The translations under genes were made by a program, and so were the position numbers. The notes beneath the pieces are model-generated. The model made no database searches and had not been told where the DNA came from. It worked only from the letters and a program-made list of their open reading frames with translations. A DNA stretch of 64,000 bases from Croceibacterium_A sp044506565 (lineage in GTDB: Bacteria > Pseudomonadota > Alphaproteobacteria > Sphingomonadales > Sphingomonadaceae), in NCBI GenBank assembly GCA_044506565.1, contig JBIQKN010000006.1:1-64000 (forward strand), given 5' to 3'. Shown here piece after piece: positions 6,522-15,023 of the stretch. Within the stretch, counting starts at the first letter, position 1; each line of letters starts with the position of its first letter.

Positions 6522-9314
6522 TCAGTACCGGACGCGGATTCCGGCCGTGTAGATGCGGCCGATGGTGTCGTAGAGCGCGCGGGCGGTGCCGTTCTGGGTC
6601 AGCGGGGGATCCTTGTCGAAGAGGTTCTGGATCCTGCCGAACAGCGCCAGTCGGCGTCCGTCATCCTCGAAGAGGGTCCGCTCGCCCGAGATGTCGAAGT
6701 ACAGCCGGGCCGACGCGCGCTTGACATCGATGTCGTCGTCCGCGGTCAGGATACCGCCGCCGACGTAGCGCGCCGTCGCGTTGAGCGTGGCGAAGTCGCT
6801 CGTGTACCCGAGGTTGGTATTGAACCGCCAATGGGGGACGCCGCCGATCCCGCTGGTTTGGGTATTGCCGGCGAAGTGGTGGACGGTGTCCCCGTCGACC
6901 AGGTTGAGCTTGCGGGTATAGTTGGCGAGCGTCCGGAGATTGACGGTGCTCGACCCGAGCGGCAGCGAGTAGGCGAGCTCGAAATCGATCCCGCTGGCCT
7001 CTAGCCGCTGGAAGTTGGCCGGCGCGGCCCGCACCATCGTGATCTGGGCATCGGGCGCCGGTCGGACGATGAACGGGCACAATTGCGGCGTATCGGTATA
7101 GCACCGCGTGACGATGTCGCCGGCGCCGAGCCGGTTGATGGCGTCCTTGAGGTCGATCTCGTAATAGTCGACCGAGAAGCGGAGCCGCGGCGCGAAGCCC
7201 GGCTGCAGCACCACGCCGCCGGTAAACGTGTCGGCCTTCTCGGGCTGTAGGTCGGGATTGCCCATCGACAGCTGCTGGACGTTGTAGGTCCGCCCAAGGA
7301 CTGGGTCGCTGATGTTGGGCAGGGTGATGCCGCCGGCGGAGAACATCTCGTCCATGCTCGGCGCGCGGATGTCGCGCGAGCGCGTCGCGCGCAGGCGGAT
7401 CGCGCCGTTGACTTGGTAATTGACGCCGGCCTTCCAGGTGACCACCGTCCCCGAGGTCGAGTAGTCGGTCACCCGTCCCGCGAGGTTGAGGTCGAGGTTC
7501 TCCGCCCACGCCTCGTCGGCCGCCAGCGGCACGACCACCTCGGCAAAGGCCTCCTTGACCGTCTGCTTGGCATCCCACGGCTGGTTGTTGCCGATGCGGA
7601 AGACGTTCTGGATCGAGAGCGGGTCGCTGGTCACCTCGACCGTCTGGCGGCGGAACTCGGCGCCGACGGCGAACGAGATCGGCCCCGCCCAGCTCGACAG
7701 CGGTTCCCCGCGCACGGTCAGCGCGGCGACCTGCTGGCCGAGCTGCCAGCGGCGGATCGAGACCCCGTTCATCCAGTCCATCGCGGCCTGGCTGACATTG
7801 CCCACGCCGAAGAAGTTGGCCGGCACGCAGCCGTCGTTCGGGACGGTCAGCGTCGAGCGGCAGACGATGTTGCCGGTCGCGGGATCGACCACCGCATCGA
7901 TCGACTGTCGCCAGCGCTCGGTGATGCGGTCATCGGTGAACAGGGTGAGCTGGTCGGTGTGACCAAAGGCGACGTAGCTGTCGAATGACCAGCTTCCGCC
8001 GAGCCCGCCCTCGAGCTCGACCACGGCCTGCCAGGCCTCGGTGTTGATGTCGAACAGCCCCCGCGCATAGTCGTCGAAGCCGCGGCCCAGCGTGAAGCTC
8101 GGGATGTCGTTGGCGGTCATCACCTCCCTGATCGATTCAGGGAGGTAGGCGTTGTCCTGCTGGATGGTGAGCGAATCGACCCGCAGGTTGCTGCCGCTCT
8201 CGACCTCGGTCCGTGCGTAATTGAACTCGGCCGAGCCGGTAATGTCATCGAACAGGTCGTAAGTGACCCGGCCGAACGCGTTCCAGCGCTCCACCGGCGA
8301 TTCGAGGACGCCGACCCCGTTCAGGGGATAGCCGTCCCCACCATCCATCGTCGTCGCCGTGACGTTGTCCCCGTAGCGGAAGGGGAGCGGCGTGCCGTCG
8401 TCGGCGAACTGAATCCCGCGCAGCAAGGCCGGCCCGCTGATCATGCCGCCGTAAGTCGCGTTAGGTGCGCGCACGTCGCGCACCAGCAGGAGCCGGGGTT
8501 CGCCGTTGGTCGGCGTGTAGGCCGGGTTCTGGATCGTTCCGGCATTGCCCCAGGGGCGGTCCATCAGCGCGTCGACGCCGCTGTTCTGCTGGATCTCGGC
8601 GCCGATCAGCAGCTTGCCGCGGCCGCCCGCGAACCTCGCGCCGTAACCTGTCGATATGAGGAAGTTGCGGTGGTCGTTGTGATCGGTGATGCCGCCCTGG
8701 AGCGTGGCCTTGAAACCTTCGAGCCGGGTGTCGAGACGCAAGTTGACGACGCCCGCGACGGCATCGGAGCCGTAGGCGGCCGACGCTCCGCCGGTCACCA
8801 CGTCGGCCGCCGAGACCAAGGCCTGGGGGATGACGTTGATGTTGACCGATCCGGTGGTCGTGCTGGGCACGTACCGCTTGCCGTCGATCAGGGTCAGCGT
8901 GCGCAGGTTCCCGAGGCCGCGCAAGTCAAGGTAATTGCCGCCGATCGTCACCGAGCCCGAGGTGTTCGAGGTCGGCGTCAGCGAGGCGCGCAGCGCGGGC
9001 ATCTCGTTGAGGGCGTCGGCGACCGTCGGCGCCGCGATCCGCGCGAGCTCCGCCTCGCCCATGACGGTCGTCGGCGTCGGCGCGGTGAAACCGCTGCGGG
9101 CGACGAGCGATCCGGTGACGACGATCTGGCCGTCGTCGGAGTCGGACGCGGCCTCGGCGCCATAGACGAGGTCGTCCTCCGGAACCGCCTGCGCGGACAC
9201 CGGTTGCGCCGTTACAAGGGCGATGGCCGACGACGCCAGTAGCAGTCCAGCTGCCTCCTTTGCGCCGCGCAGAGTGCCGGCCCCCGACTCCAGTGATCCC
9301 TGAACCTGTGCCAC
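6522..9314 (-). CDS. TonB-dependent receptor
   Basis: An outer-membrane receptor of about 930 residues. After a signal peptide (AAGLLLASSAIALVTAQPVSAQA) a TonB-box-like IVVTGS precedes a plug domain (PTVADALNEMPALR, GNLRTLTLIDGKRYV, GGASAAYGSDAVAGVVN) and a long barrel ending in aromatic GIRVRY. There is no N-terminal STN domain, so signalling through FecI/FecR is not expected. I chose GTG 9314 because GAGGAG lies 9 bases upstream and it gives a normal signal peptide; an in-frame ATG at 9365 is the alternative. It heads a minus-strand unit with two exported hydrolases. A 17-bp LysR-type palindrome at 9437-9453 lies 123 bp upstream. Confidence 0.92.
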   Translation of the reverse strand: MAQVQGSLESGAGTLRGAKEAAGLLLASSAIALVTAQPVSAQAVPEDDLVYGAEAASDSDDGQIVVTGSLVARSGFTAPTPTTVMGEAELARIAAPTVADALNEMPALRASLTPTSNTSGSVTIGGNYLDLRGLGNLRTLTLIDGKRYVPSTTTGSVNINVIPQALVSAADVVTGGASAAYGSDAVAGVVNLRLDTRLEGFKATLQGGITDHNDHRNFLISTGYGARFAGGRGKLLIGAEIQQNSGVDALMDRPWGNAGTIQNPAYTPTNGEPRLLLVRDVRAPNATYGGMISGPALLRGIQFADDGTPLPFRYGDNVTATTMDGGDGYPLNGVGVLESPVERWNAFGRVTYDLFDDITGSAEFNYARTEVESGSNLRVDSLTIQQDNAYLPESIREVMTANDIPSFTLGRGFDDYARGLFDINTEAWQAVVELEGGLGGSWSFDSYVAFGHTDQLTLFTDDRITERWRQSIDAVVDPATGNIVCRSTLTVPNDGCVPANFFGVGNVSQAAMDWMNGVSIRRWQLGQQVAALTVRGEPLSSWAGPISFAVGAEFRRQTVEVTSDPLSIQNVFRIGNNQPWDAKQTVKEAFAEVVVPLAADEAWAENLDLNLAGRVTDYSTSGTVVTWKAGVNYQVNGAIRLRATRSRDIRAPSMDEMFSAGGITLPNISDPVLGRTYNVQQLSMGNPDLQPEKADTFTGGVVLQPGFAPRLRFSVDYYEIDLKDAINRLGAGDIVTRCYTDTPQLCPFIVRPAPDAQITMVRAAPANFQRLEASGIDFELAYSLPLGSSTVNLRTLANYTRKLNLVDGDTVHHFAGNTQTSGIGGVPHWRFNTNLGYTSDFATLNATARYVGGGILTADDDIDVKRASARLYFDISGERTLFEDDGRRLALFGRIQNLFDKDPPLTQNGTARALYDTIGRIYTAGIRVRY

Positions 9315-9436
9315 CTTGCCAATCTCCTCGTTATCGAGCTGCTGGCGTTCCCCACTGTTTGGCATCTTGTTGTGCTTTGCAGCATGAGGTTCAGGATTTT
9401 TGAGGCCGGGCAGAAGAGCCAAGAGCGATTGCCCCC

Positions 9437-9453
9437 GTTGCGCAGTCCGCAAC
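9437..9453. promoter_or_regulatory. LysR-type operator GTTGCG-N5-CGCAAC, site 1
   Basis: A perfect inverted repeat with T-N11-A geometry, the hallmark of LysR-regulator sites, between the divergent TonB receptor and lysR-type genes. The same 17-bp pattern recurs at 10500 and 12309. Related half-sites (GTTG and CAAC) occur at 9520-9534 and 9544-9551, nearer the regulator's own start, as expected for autoregulation. Confidence 0.65.
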
Positions 9454-9597
9454 GCTCCCTCGGGAAATCGGCGCTATGAGGGGAAGCGAGACGCGCGCGC
9501 CCTACGGGCCGCGGAAGCCGTTGTGCGATGCAACGTACAGCATGTTGCAACGCACTGAAGTCCTTGTCATCATCCCGTCAATCTTGGGAGGCACGGC

Positions 9598-10491
9598 ATG
9601 TTTCCGGACCCGATGCGGGCATTCCAGAGCGTGGTGAAGACGGGATCGATCAGGAAGGCGGGGGACGCGCTCGGGCTCGCGCCCTCATCGGTAAGCCGGC
9701 AGATCGCGCTGCTCGAACGGCAGATGGGCACCAAGCTCTTCCGCCGGTCGGTCAGCGGTCTCGAGCTGACTTACGCGGGCCAGCTCGTCGCCCACTACTC
9801 CGATACGGTCGTGCTCGGCTTCGATTCGCTGCGCTCGGACCTCGACGACCTCAAGGGCAAGCGGCGCCTGATCCGCCTGATCATGGTTGAGAGCGTGGTC
9901 TCGGCCGGCCCGGCGCAGGCCATCGCCGAGTTCGGGCGCAAGTACGAGAACGTCCATTTCGAATTCGAGATCCTGCCCGCCCCCGCGGTGGCTGAGGCGG
10001 TGCGCAACCTGAGGTGTGATGTCGGGATCACGTTCTGCGCCGAGGCCGACAGCGCCATCGACGTCATCGCGCGCGTGCCCGAGCCCCAGGTTGCCTTAGT
10101 CCCGTGGGGCCACTCGCTCGGCGAGCTCGACCACATGCCCCTGACCGAGCTCGCCCGCTGCGCGGTCGCGCTACCGTCCAACAATTTCGGCGTGCGCAAG
10201 ATCTTCGACCGTGCGTGCGCGGAGATGGACATCGTCATCCGTCCGCGCCTGCAAAGCAACTCGTTCGAGGCGCTGCGCGACTTCGTCCGTTCGGGCGTCG
10301 GCATTGCCGTGCTCCCGAGGCGAGCGGCCGTCCACGAGGCGGACTCGCGCCGGGCGCATTGCGTGCCGCTGCTGGGGCGGGCATTCGGCGACAGCACGCT
10401 CGATCTCATCGTCTACCGCCAGCAGCGCGTGCCGCGGTTGGTGCGCCTGTTCATCGAGACGCTACGCCATTCGATCGAAGGGCACTGCTGA
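9598..10491 (+). CDS. LysR-family transcriptional regulator
   Basis: A 297-residue LysR-type regulator. The winged HTH is at residues 1-60 (AFQSVVKTGSIRKAGDAL, SSVSRQIALLERQMGTKLFRR), followed by a linker helix and a periplasmic-binding-like effector domain ending near residue 290. GGGAGG precedes the ATG at good spacing. It is divergent from the TonB receptor gene and adjacent to aspartate dehydrogenase, SIR2-like and symporter genes; three identical palindromes in this block are its likely targets. The effector is unknown; aspartate or a C4-dicarboxylate would fit the neighbours. Confidence 0.92.
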   Translation: MFPDPMRAFQSVVKTGSIRKAGDALGLAPSSVSRQIALLERQMGTKLFRRSVSGLELTYAGQLVAHYSDTVVLGFDSLRSDLDDLKGKRRLIRLIMVESVVSAGPAQAIAEFGRKYENVHFEFEILPAPAVAEAVRNLRCDVGITFCAEADSAIDVIARVPEPQVALVPWGHSLGELDHMPLTELARCAVALPSNNFGVRKIFDRACAEMDIVIRPRLQSNSFEALRDFVRSGVGIAVLPRRAAVHEADSRRAHCVPLLGRAFGDSTLDLIVYRQQRVPRLVRLFIETLRHSIEGHC

Positions 10492-10499
10492 GGAAGCGC

Positions 10500-10516
10500 G
10501 TTGCGCGCCGCGCAAC
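10500..10516. promoter_or_regulatory. LysR-type operator GTTGCG-N5-CGCAAC, site 2
   Basis: The second perfect copy starts 8 bp after the stop codon of the LysR gene and about 90 bp before the aspartate dehydrogenase start. A GGGGGC tract follows it, as also seen (inverted) beside site 1, so conservation extends slightly past the palindrome. Confidence 0.65.
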
Positions 10517-10603
10517 GGGGGCGATTGCAACTGGCTCTGTTCCCGGCGCCGGGATCGCGGAAAGGTCTCGGGACTAATCCGGTGGCGAAAGGGGCGAGCA
10601 TCG

Positions 10604-11407
10604 ATGAAGCGCGCGGCGATCTTCGGCATGGGCGCAATTGGAACATCGCTCGCGAGCGAATGGGCTGGGAGAACCTCGTGGTCGCTGGTCGCCGTCTGCG
10701 TGCGCGAGCGGCGGGCGACAACGAACCGCCTCGAGCTCTCCCCCGGCGTGCGCCTATTCGACGACCTCGCCGAGATGCTCGAGCTCTCGCCCGATGCAGT
10801 GGTCGAGGCGGCCGGACACGCGGCCATCCGGGTGGCCGGACCGGCAATTCTGCGCGCCGGGTGCGACCTGTACCTGCTGTCCTCGGGGGTGCTCGCCGAC
10901 CCAGAGACGCAGCTCGAGTTCCTCGCGGCCGCCGAGGAAGGCGGCGGCCGGATCGTGATTCCCACGGGCGCGCTGGCGGGGTTCGATGGGCTCGCGGCGC
11001 TGGTCAGTGCCGGGGCGACCGAAGTGCTCTACCGATCGGTCAAGCCGACGCGCGCCTGGGCGGGAACCCATGCGGACGAGACGCACGATCTCGGCGCCCT
11101 CACCCAGCCGACCGTGATCTTCTGCGGCAACGCCCGCGAGGCCGCCCGGCTATTCCCGAAGAACGCCAACCTCGCCGCGAGCGTCGCGCTGGCCGGGGTC
11201 GGATTCGAAAGCACGCGGGTCGAGCTGGTGGCCGACCCTGCCGCCGCAGGCAACACCGCCATCATCGAAGCGCGCTCGCCACGCTGCACGCTGCGAGTGG
11301 AGATGTCCGGCGTCTCCGAGCCGCGCAACCCGAGGTCGTCGGCGATCGTCCGCTCCAGCGTGCTCGCCGCGCTCGAGCGGTCCTCGGCCCGCCTCACCCT
11401 GGGTTGA
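10604..11407 (+). CDS. nadX: L-aspartate dehydrogenase
   Basis: A 267-residue NAD(P)-dependent amino acid dehydrogenase, the normal length for this family. The Rossmann motif GMGAIGTS is at residues 8-15, VVEAAGHAAI near residue 67, and the conserved catalytic region around KPTRAWAGTHA and the later FPKNANLAASVALAGVG segment with the active-site lysine/asparagine pattern of AspDH are all present. The enzyme converts aspartate and NAD(P)+ into iminoaspartate or oxaloacetate plus ammonia, either feeding quinolinate/NAD synthesis or degrading aspartate. The position beside a dicarboxylate symporter and a receptor/hydrolase unit with a shared operator favours catabolism here. Confidence 0.88.
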   Translation: MKRAAIFGMGAIGTSLASEWAGRTSWSLVAVCVRERRATTNRLELSPGVRLFDDLAEMLELSPDAVVEAAGHAAIRVAGPAILRAGCDLYLLSSGVLADPETQLEFLAAAEEGGGRIVIPTGALAGFDGLAALVSAGATEVLYRSVKPTRAWAGTHADETHDLGALTQPTVIFCGNAREAARLFPKNANLAASVALAGVGFESTRVELVADPAAAGNTAIIEARSPRCTLRVEMSGVSEPRNPRSSAIVRSSVLAALERSSARLTLG

Positions 11408-11442
11408 CGGACGCGCGCCTTACCCGGACGGTAGACGCCCCG

Positions 11443-12297
11443 ATGGAGTCGAGCGAAAAGGGAAGCGAGCAGGGCATGAAACCCGATTTCAGCGATCTCG
11501 CCGACGCCGTCCGCAACCGGACTGCCATGCTTTTCGCGGGGGCCGGGGTCTCGATGAGCATCGGGCTGCCGTCCTGGTCGGAACTGATCACCCACCTCCA
11601 GTCCGAACTCGGGCTGGAATCGATCGACCCCCGGATCAATTACTATACCCTCGCCGAGTACTACCGGCTCCTGCAAGGCAGCATCGGACCGCTCAGGAGC
11701 TGGATGGACCGGACCTGGGCCGTGTCGCGCGAGAAGGTAGCTCAGTCCGAGCTGCACATGTGCATCGTCGAGCTCGACTTCCCGATCATCTACACGACCA
11801 ATTACGACAACAATCTCGAGATCGCCTACGAGATTTACGAGCGCCCCTATCTCAAGATCACCAACACCCACGACCTCGCCGGGATCGACGGCCTCAAGAC
11901 CCAGATCGTCAAGTTCCACGGCGACTTCTCGGACGACGCGACGCTGGTCATCGCCGAGACCGACTACTTCAGCCGGCTCGCGTTCGAGACGCCGATCGAC
12001 ATCAAATTCAAGGCCGACGCCCTCGGGCGGACCCTACTGTTCATCGGGTACAGCGTGTCCGACCTCAACATCCGGCTGCTGCTCTACCGGCTGTGGCAGA
12101 CCTGGCGGGACACGGGCCGCGAGCGGGATCGCCCAGGCGTCTACGTGTTCACGCCCAATCCCGACCCGATCCAGACGGCCGTCCTGCAGCAATGGGGGAT
12201 CACGGTGATCTCCCGCCCCGGCGCCCCGCAGGAGGCGCTGATCGGTTTCCTCAGGGAACTCGCCGAAGAGGTTCGCGGCGCACCGGCGCGCGACTGA
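11443..12297 (+). CDS. SIR2-like NAD-binding protein (SIR2_2 type)
   Basis: A 284-residue single-domain SIR2-like protein. The NAD-binding GAGVS is at residues 33-37 with SIGLPSW after it, TTNYD at 118-122, the catalytic-type histidine in KFHGDF (H159), and FIGYSVSDLNI in the last third, so the active site looks intact. There is no zinc-finger cysteine set of true deacetylases. Related SIR2 domains are NAD hydrolases in phage defence proteins (ThsA, DSR types), but those usually carry a second sensor domain, absent here. It lies 35 bp after aspartate dehydrogenase. An ATG at 11476 is an alternative start. Function uncertain: NAD-consuming enzyme, or a binding protein tuned to NAD. Confidence 0.8.
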   Translation: MESSEKGSEQGMKPDFSDLADAVRNRTAMLFAGAGVSMSIGLPSWSELITHLQSELGLESIDPRINYYTLAEYYRLLQGSIGPLRSWMDRTWAVSREKVAQSELHMCIVELDFPIIYTTNYDNNLEIAYEIYERPYLKITNTHDLAGIDGLKTQIVKFHGDFSDDATLVIAETDYFSRLAFETPIDIKFKADALGRTLLFIGYSVSDLNIRLLLYRLWQTWRDTGRERDRPGVYVFTPNPDPIQTAVLQQWGITVISRPGAPQEALIGFLRELAEEVRGAPARD

Positions 12298-12308
12298 CCC
12301 TCCGGGGC

Positions 12309-12325
12309 GTTGCGGTCCGCGCAAC
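12309..12325. promoter_or_regulatory. LysR-type operator GTTGCG-N5-CGCAAC, site 3
   Basis: The third perfect copy lies 11 bp after the SIR2-like gene and 80 bp before the symporter start, giving the symporter its own regulated promoter. The spacer here is GTCCG, unlike CAGTC and CGCCG at sites 1 and 2, so only the arms are conserved. Confidence 0.65.
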
Positions 12326-12404
12326 GCACCCGTCGCGCCTGCGTGATTCACATCCGACCCGCGCGTGCCATGCTGAAAGCTGCCATGGCCGCACCGAGGT
12401 TCGG

Positions 12405-13652
12405 ATGATTGCACTTCCCAAGCGCTTCTCCTGGCTGATTTTCGGCGCGCTGCTGGCCGGTGCGCTCGCCGGCTTGGTCGCCCACCGTTTCGCACCGCCA
12501 GCGCTCGCATCGGGCATCGTCGAAGTCTGCGAGACAGCCGGGGCCATCTTCCTCAACCTGGTGAAGATGATCGTCGCCCCGCTGATCTTCGCGACGCTGA
12601 CCAGCGGCATCGCCGGCATGTCCGACGGCGGGTCGGTCATGCGCATCGCCGTCCGGGCCATGCTGTGGTTCCTCGCCGCCTCGGTCGTCTCGCTGGTGCT
12701 CGGGACCTCGATGGGGCTGCTGCTACGGCCCGGCGAGGGGCTCGCCATCGCCCTGCCGGACGGCTCGGCAGGGGAGGCGCTCGCCGCGCCGCTGTCGGCG
12801 AAGCAAGTCATCGTCGGCGCCTTCCCGGCCTCGGTGTTCGAAGCGTTCGCCAGCAACAACATCCTCCAGGTCGTGGTCTTCTCGCTGTTCGCGGGCCTCG
12901 CGCTGGCGAGCCTCAGGGAGCGCGGAGCGGCGCTGCTGACGGGCGTACGGCAGCTCGCCGACCTCATGCTGGCAATCACGACCTACGTGATGCTGCTCGC
13001 CCCGATCGGCGTGTTCGCGGCGGTCATGGCAACCGTGACGAAGCAGGGGCTGGAAATCATCGGCGCGCTCGGATGGCTGGTCGCCGGCTACTATCTCACC
13101 CTCGCGGTCATGATCGGCATCCTGCTCGCGGTCGGCCTCGCGCTCCTACGCGGCCGCCTGCCCGAGCTGCTGCGCGCGATGCGCGACCCCGTGGCGATTG
13201 CCTTCTCGACCTCGAGCTCGGAGGCCGCCTACCCTCGCCTCCTCGCGGCCCTCGAGGGCTTCGGCGTCCGGCGCGACATCGCGGGCCTCGTCCTGCCGCT
13301 CGGCTATTCGTTCAACCTCGACGCCTCGATGGCCTACTGCACCTTCGCCTCGATCTTCATCGCCCAGGCCTACGGAATCCCGCTGCCTCCTGGCGAGTTG
13401 GTCATGCTGATGCTGATGCTGATGCTGGCCAGCAAGGGCATCGCCGCCGTGCCGAGGGGATCGCTCATCGCGCTCGCGGCGGTCCTGCCCCAGTTCGGTT
13501 TCCCGGCGGCCGGCCTGCTGCTCCTGCTCGGCGTCGACCACCTGCTGAACATGGGCCGCTCGGGCACCAACGTCCTCGGCAACGCGCTCGCCGTCGTGGC
13601 GGTCGAGAAATGGCAGGCCGCGGGAGGGGAAAAGCTGCCGGCCAGGGGGTGA
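12405..13652 (+). CDS. Dicarboxylate/amino acid:cation symporter (DAACS family)
   Basis: A 415-residue inner-membrane protein with the GltP/DctA fold. Diagnostic pieces are the serine-rich hairpin AFSTSSSEAAYPRLL, the TM7 motif SFNLDASMAYCTF and the TM8 motif GVDHLLNMGRSGTNVLGNALAVV. The TM8 arginine that binds the substrate side-chain carboxylate (Arg397 in GltPh) is kept, but the aspartate that binds the amino group (Asp394) is asparagine, which points to a C4-dicarboxylate rather than aspartate. A run of CTGATG hexamers near 13406 encodes LMLMLMLML inside a membrane helix. GAGG at 12396 precedes ATG 12405. It is probably controlled from the palindrome at 12309. Confidence 0.9.
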   Translation: MIALPKRFSWLIFGALLAGALAGLVAHRFAPPALASGIVEVCETAGAIFLNLVKMIVAPLIFATLTSGIAGMSDGGSVMRIAVRAMLWFLAASVVSLVLGTSMGLLLRPGEGLAIALPDGSAGEALAAPLSAKQVIVGAFPASVFEAFASNNILQVVVFSLFAGLALASLRERGAALLTGVRQLADLMLAITTYVMLLAPIGVFAAVMATVTKQGLEIIGALGWLVAGYYLTLAVMIGILLAVGLALLRGRLPELLRAMRDPVAIAFSTSSSEAAYPRLLAALEGFGVRRDIAGLVLPLGYSFNLDASMAYCTFASIFIAQAYGIPLPPGELVMLMLMLMLASKGIAAVPRGSLIALAAVLPQFGFPAAGLLLLLGVDHLLNMGRSGTNVLGNALAVVAVEKWQAAGGEKLPARG

Positions 13653-13844
13653 GCGGCTTCGAGGCGTCTTCCAGCCCGGCGCATCCCTGCGAAACGTCGG
13701 CGCGTCGCGACGCCCGATCCCCTTGTCTTCCCGGGAGAGAACAGGCGAGCAGTCCATTCCCTGGCTAACCGCCCGTTTTGCTTGACTAACAATCGTCTCA
13801 CCCTACTCCACGACGCCGGTCGTAACAGAACAAGGACCACAATA

Positions 13845-14276
13845 ATGGCCTCGCTCGATCGTGATATTGAAACCTTGATCACCCTGACTTCCGACATCGT
13901 CGCCGCCCATGTCAGCAACAACAGCCTCGGCGTCGAGGACGTCCCCGCGCTGATCGAGAACGTTTACGGCGCGCTCGCCGGCCTCGGCGCCGCTGCGCAA
14001 GTCGAGGTCAAGCCGGAGCCGGCGGTCGCGATCCGCGCCTCGATCAAGAACGACCACATCGTCTGCCTCGAAGACGGCAAGAAGATGAAGATGCTCAAGC
14101 GTCACCTGATGAGCGATCACGGGCTGACGCCGGCCGAGTACCGCGCCCGCTGGGGCCTTCCGGCCGACTACCCGATGGTCGCTCCCGACTACGCCGAGAA
14201 ACGCCGGACGCTGGCCAAGAAGATCGGCCTCGGCCGCATGCCCGGCCAGCGCCGGGGCCGCCGCAACAAAGCCTGA
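13845..14276 (+). CDS. MucR/Ros-family transcriptional regulator
   Basis: A 143-residue MucR/Ros protein. The conserved domain spans about residues 60-130, with the zinc-binding region VCLEDGKKMKMLKRHL and SDHGLTPAEYRARWGLP, the signature of this alphaproteobacterial family; the C-terminus is very basic (PGQRRGRRNKA). ATG 13845 follows AAGGA and gives the usual MASLDRDI-type N-terminus. MucR proteins repress or activate exopolysaccharide, motility and cell-cycle genes at AT-rich sites. It is convergent with the lytic transglycosylase gene. As many sphingomonads carry several copies, it could belong to the island or to the host. Confidence 0.93.
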   Translation: MASLDRDIETLITLTSDIVAAHVSNNSLGVEDVPALIENVYGALAGLGAAAQVEVKPEPAVAIRASIKNDHIVCLEDGKKMKMLKRHLMSDHGLTPAEYRARWGLPADYPMVAPDYAEKRRTLAKKIGLGRMPGQRRGRRNKA

Positions 14277-14396
14277 TCCTCAGCGGACGCCCAGCTCTCG
14301 CCTCACCGCTCCGTCGGCGCGCCTCCGCGGCACGTCCGGCGCGGCGGTGCCGGCCTTGCGCACGGCGCTCACGTGACGCGCCAATCGACGCGCCGC

Positions 14397-15023
14397 TCAG
14401 GGTTCCCGCGCACCGGGCTCGAGCGCGAACAATCCGGGCGACCGCCGGTCCGCTGGCCGGCCGGCGGCCGGCGACGCCGGCCCCTCGCCCCGGCGCAGGG
14501 CGAACAGGTCCGACCTCGCCGCTGCTTCCCCAACGGGCGCCGGAGCGCCCCGCCCCGCCACGGTGGCAAGATAGGCCCGGGTCTCGGCCGGCAGCGGCTG
14601 GCCGGTCGCAAGGTGCGCCGCGTAGCGCGCAGGCCCCGCGTTGTAGGCCGCGAACAATCCCGGATAGCCGAACCGGTCGTACATCATCCTGAGGTAGGCC
14701 GTACCGGCGAGGATGTTGTCGCGCGGATCGTGCGGGTCGGCCCCGAGGCCGAACCGCGTGCGCATCGCCGTCCAGGTTCCCGGCATCAGCTGCATCAGGC
14801 CCATCGCGCCCGCGCGGCTCACGATCGGGCGGCCATGAAGCGTCGCCCGGCCGCCGCTTTCCGCCCGGATCACGCTGCGGATCCACTCGGCGGGCAACCC
14901 GAACCGCGCCGAGGCCTCGGCGACATGCGGCTCCCAGCGGTCGAGCGGGCCCGCCGCGGCGGGCGCGGCCGGCAGGAGAAGCAGCGCGAGCCCGGCGGCG
15001 AGGAGCGGCCTCAGCGCGGCCAC
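14397..15023 (-). CDS. Lytic transglycosylase, VirB1-like (conjugation-associated)
   Basis: A 208-residue exported murein hydrolase. GTG 15023 overlaps the stop of the upstream TraF-like gene and starts a signal peptide (MAALRPLLAAGLALLLLPAAPAAAG). The SLT domain follows with the catalytic glutamate in RSVIRAESGGRA, then GAMGLMQLMPGTW, NILAGTAYLRMMYDRFGYPGL and AAYNAGPARYA, all canonical. The last 45 residues are alanine/proline-rich. It would open the cell wall for a conjugation channel. The translational coupling rdfS-like, traF-like and this gene matches the transfer operon of ICEMlSymR7A-type elements. Confidence 0.9.
   Translation of the reverse strand: MAALRPLLAAGLALLLLPAAPAAAGPLDRWEPHVAEASARFGLPAEWIRSVIRAESGGRATLHGRPIVSRAGAMGLMQLMPGTWTAMRTRFGLGADPHDPRDNILAGTAYLRMMYDRFGYPGLFAAYNAGPARYAAHLATGQPLPAETRAYLATVAGRGAPAPVGEAAARSDLFALRRGEGPASPAAGRPADRRSPGLFALEPGAREP

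Noticed and set aside
13404..13432. CTGATG hexamer repeats in the symporter gene, possible phase variation
   Set aside because: The unit is 6 bp, so changes keep the frame and only alter a Leu-Met run in a membrane helix; too few copies to suggest a switch.
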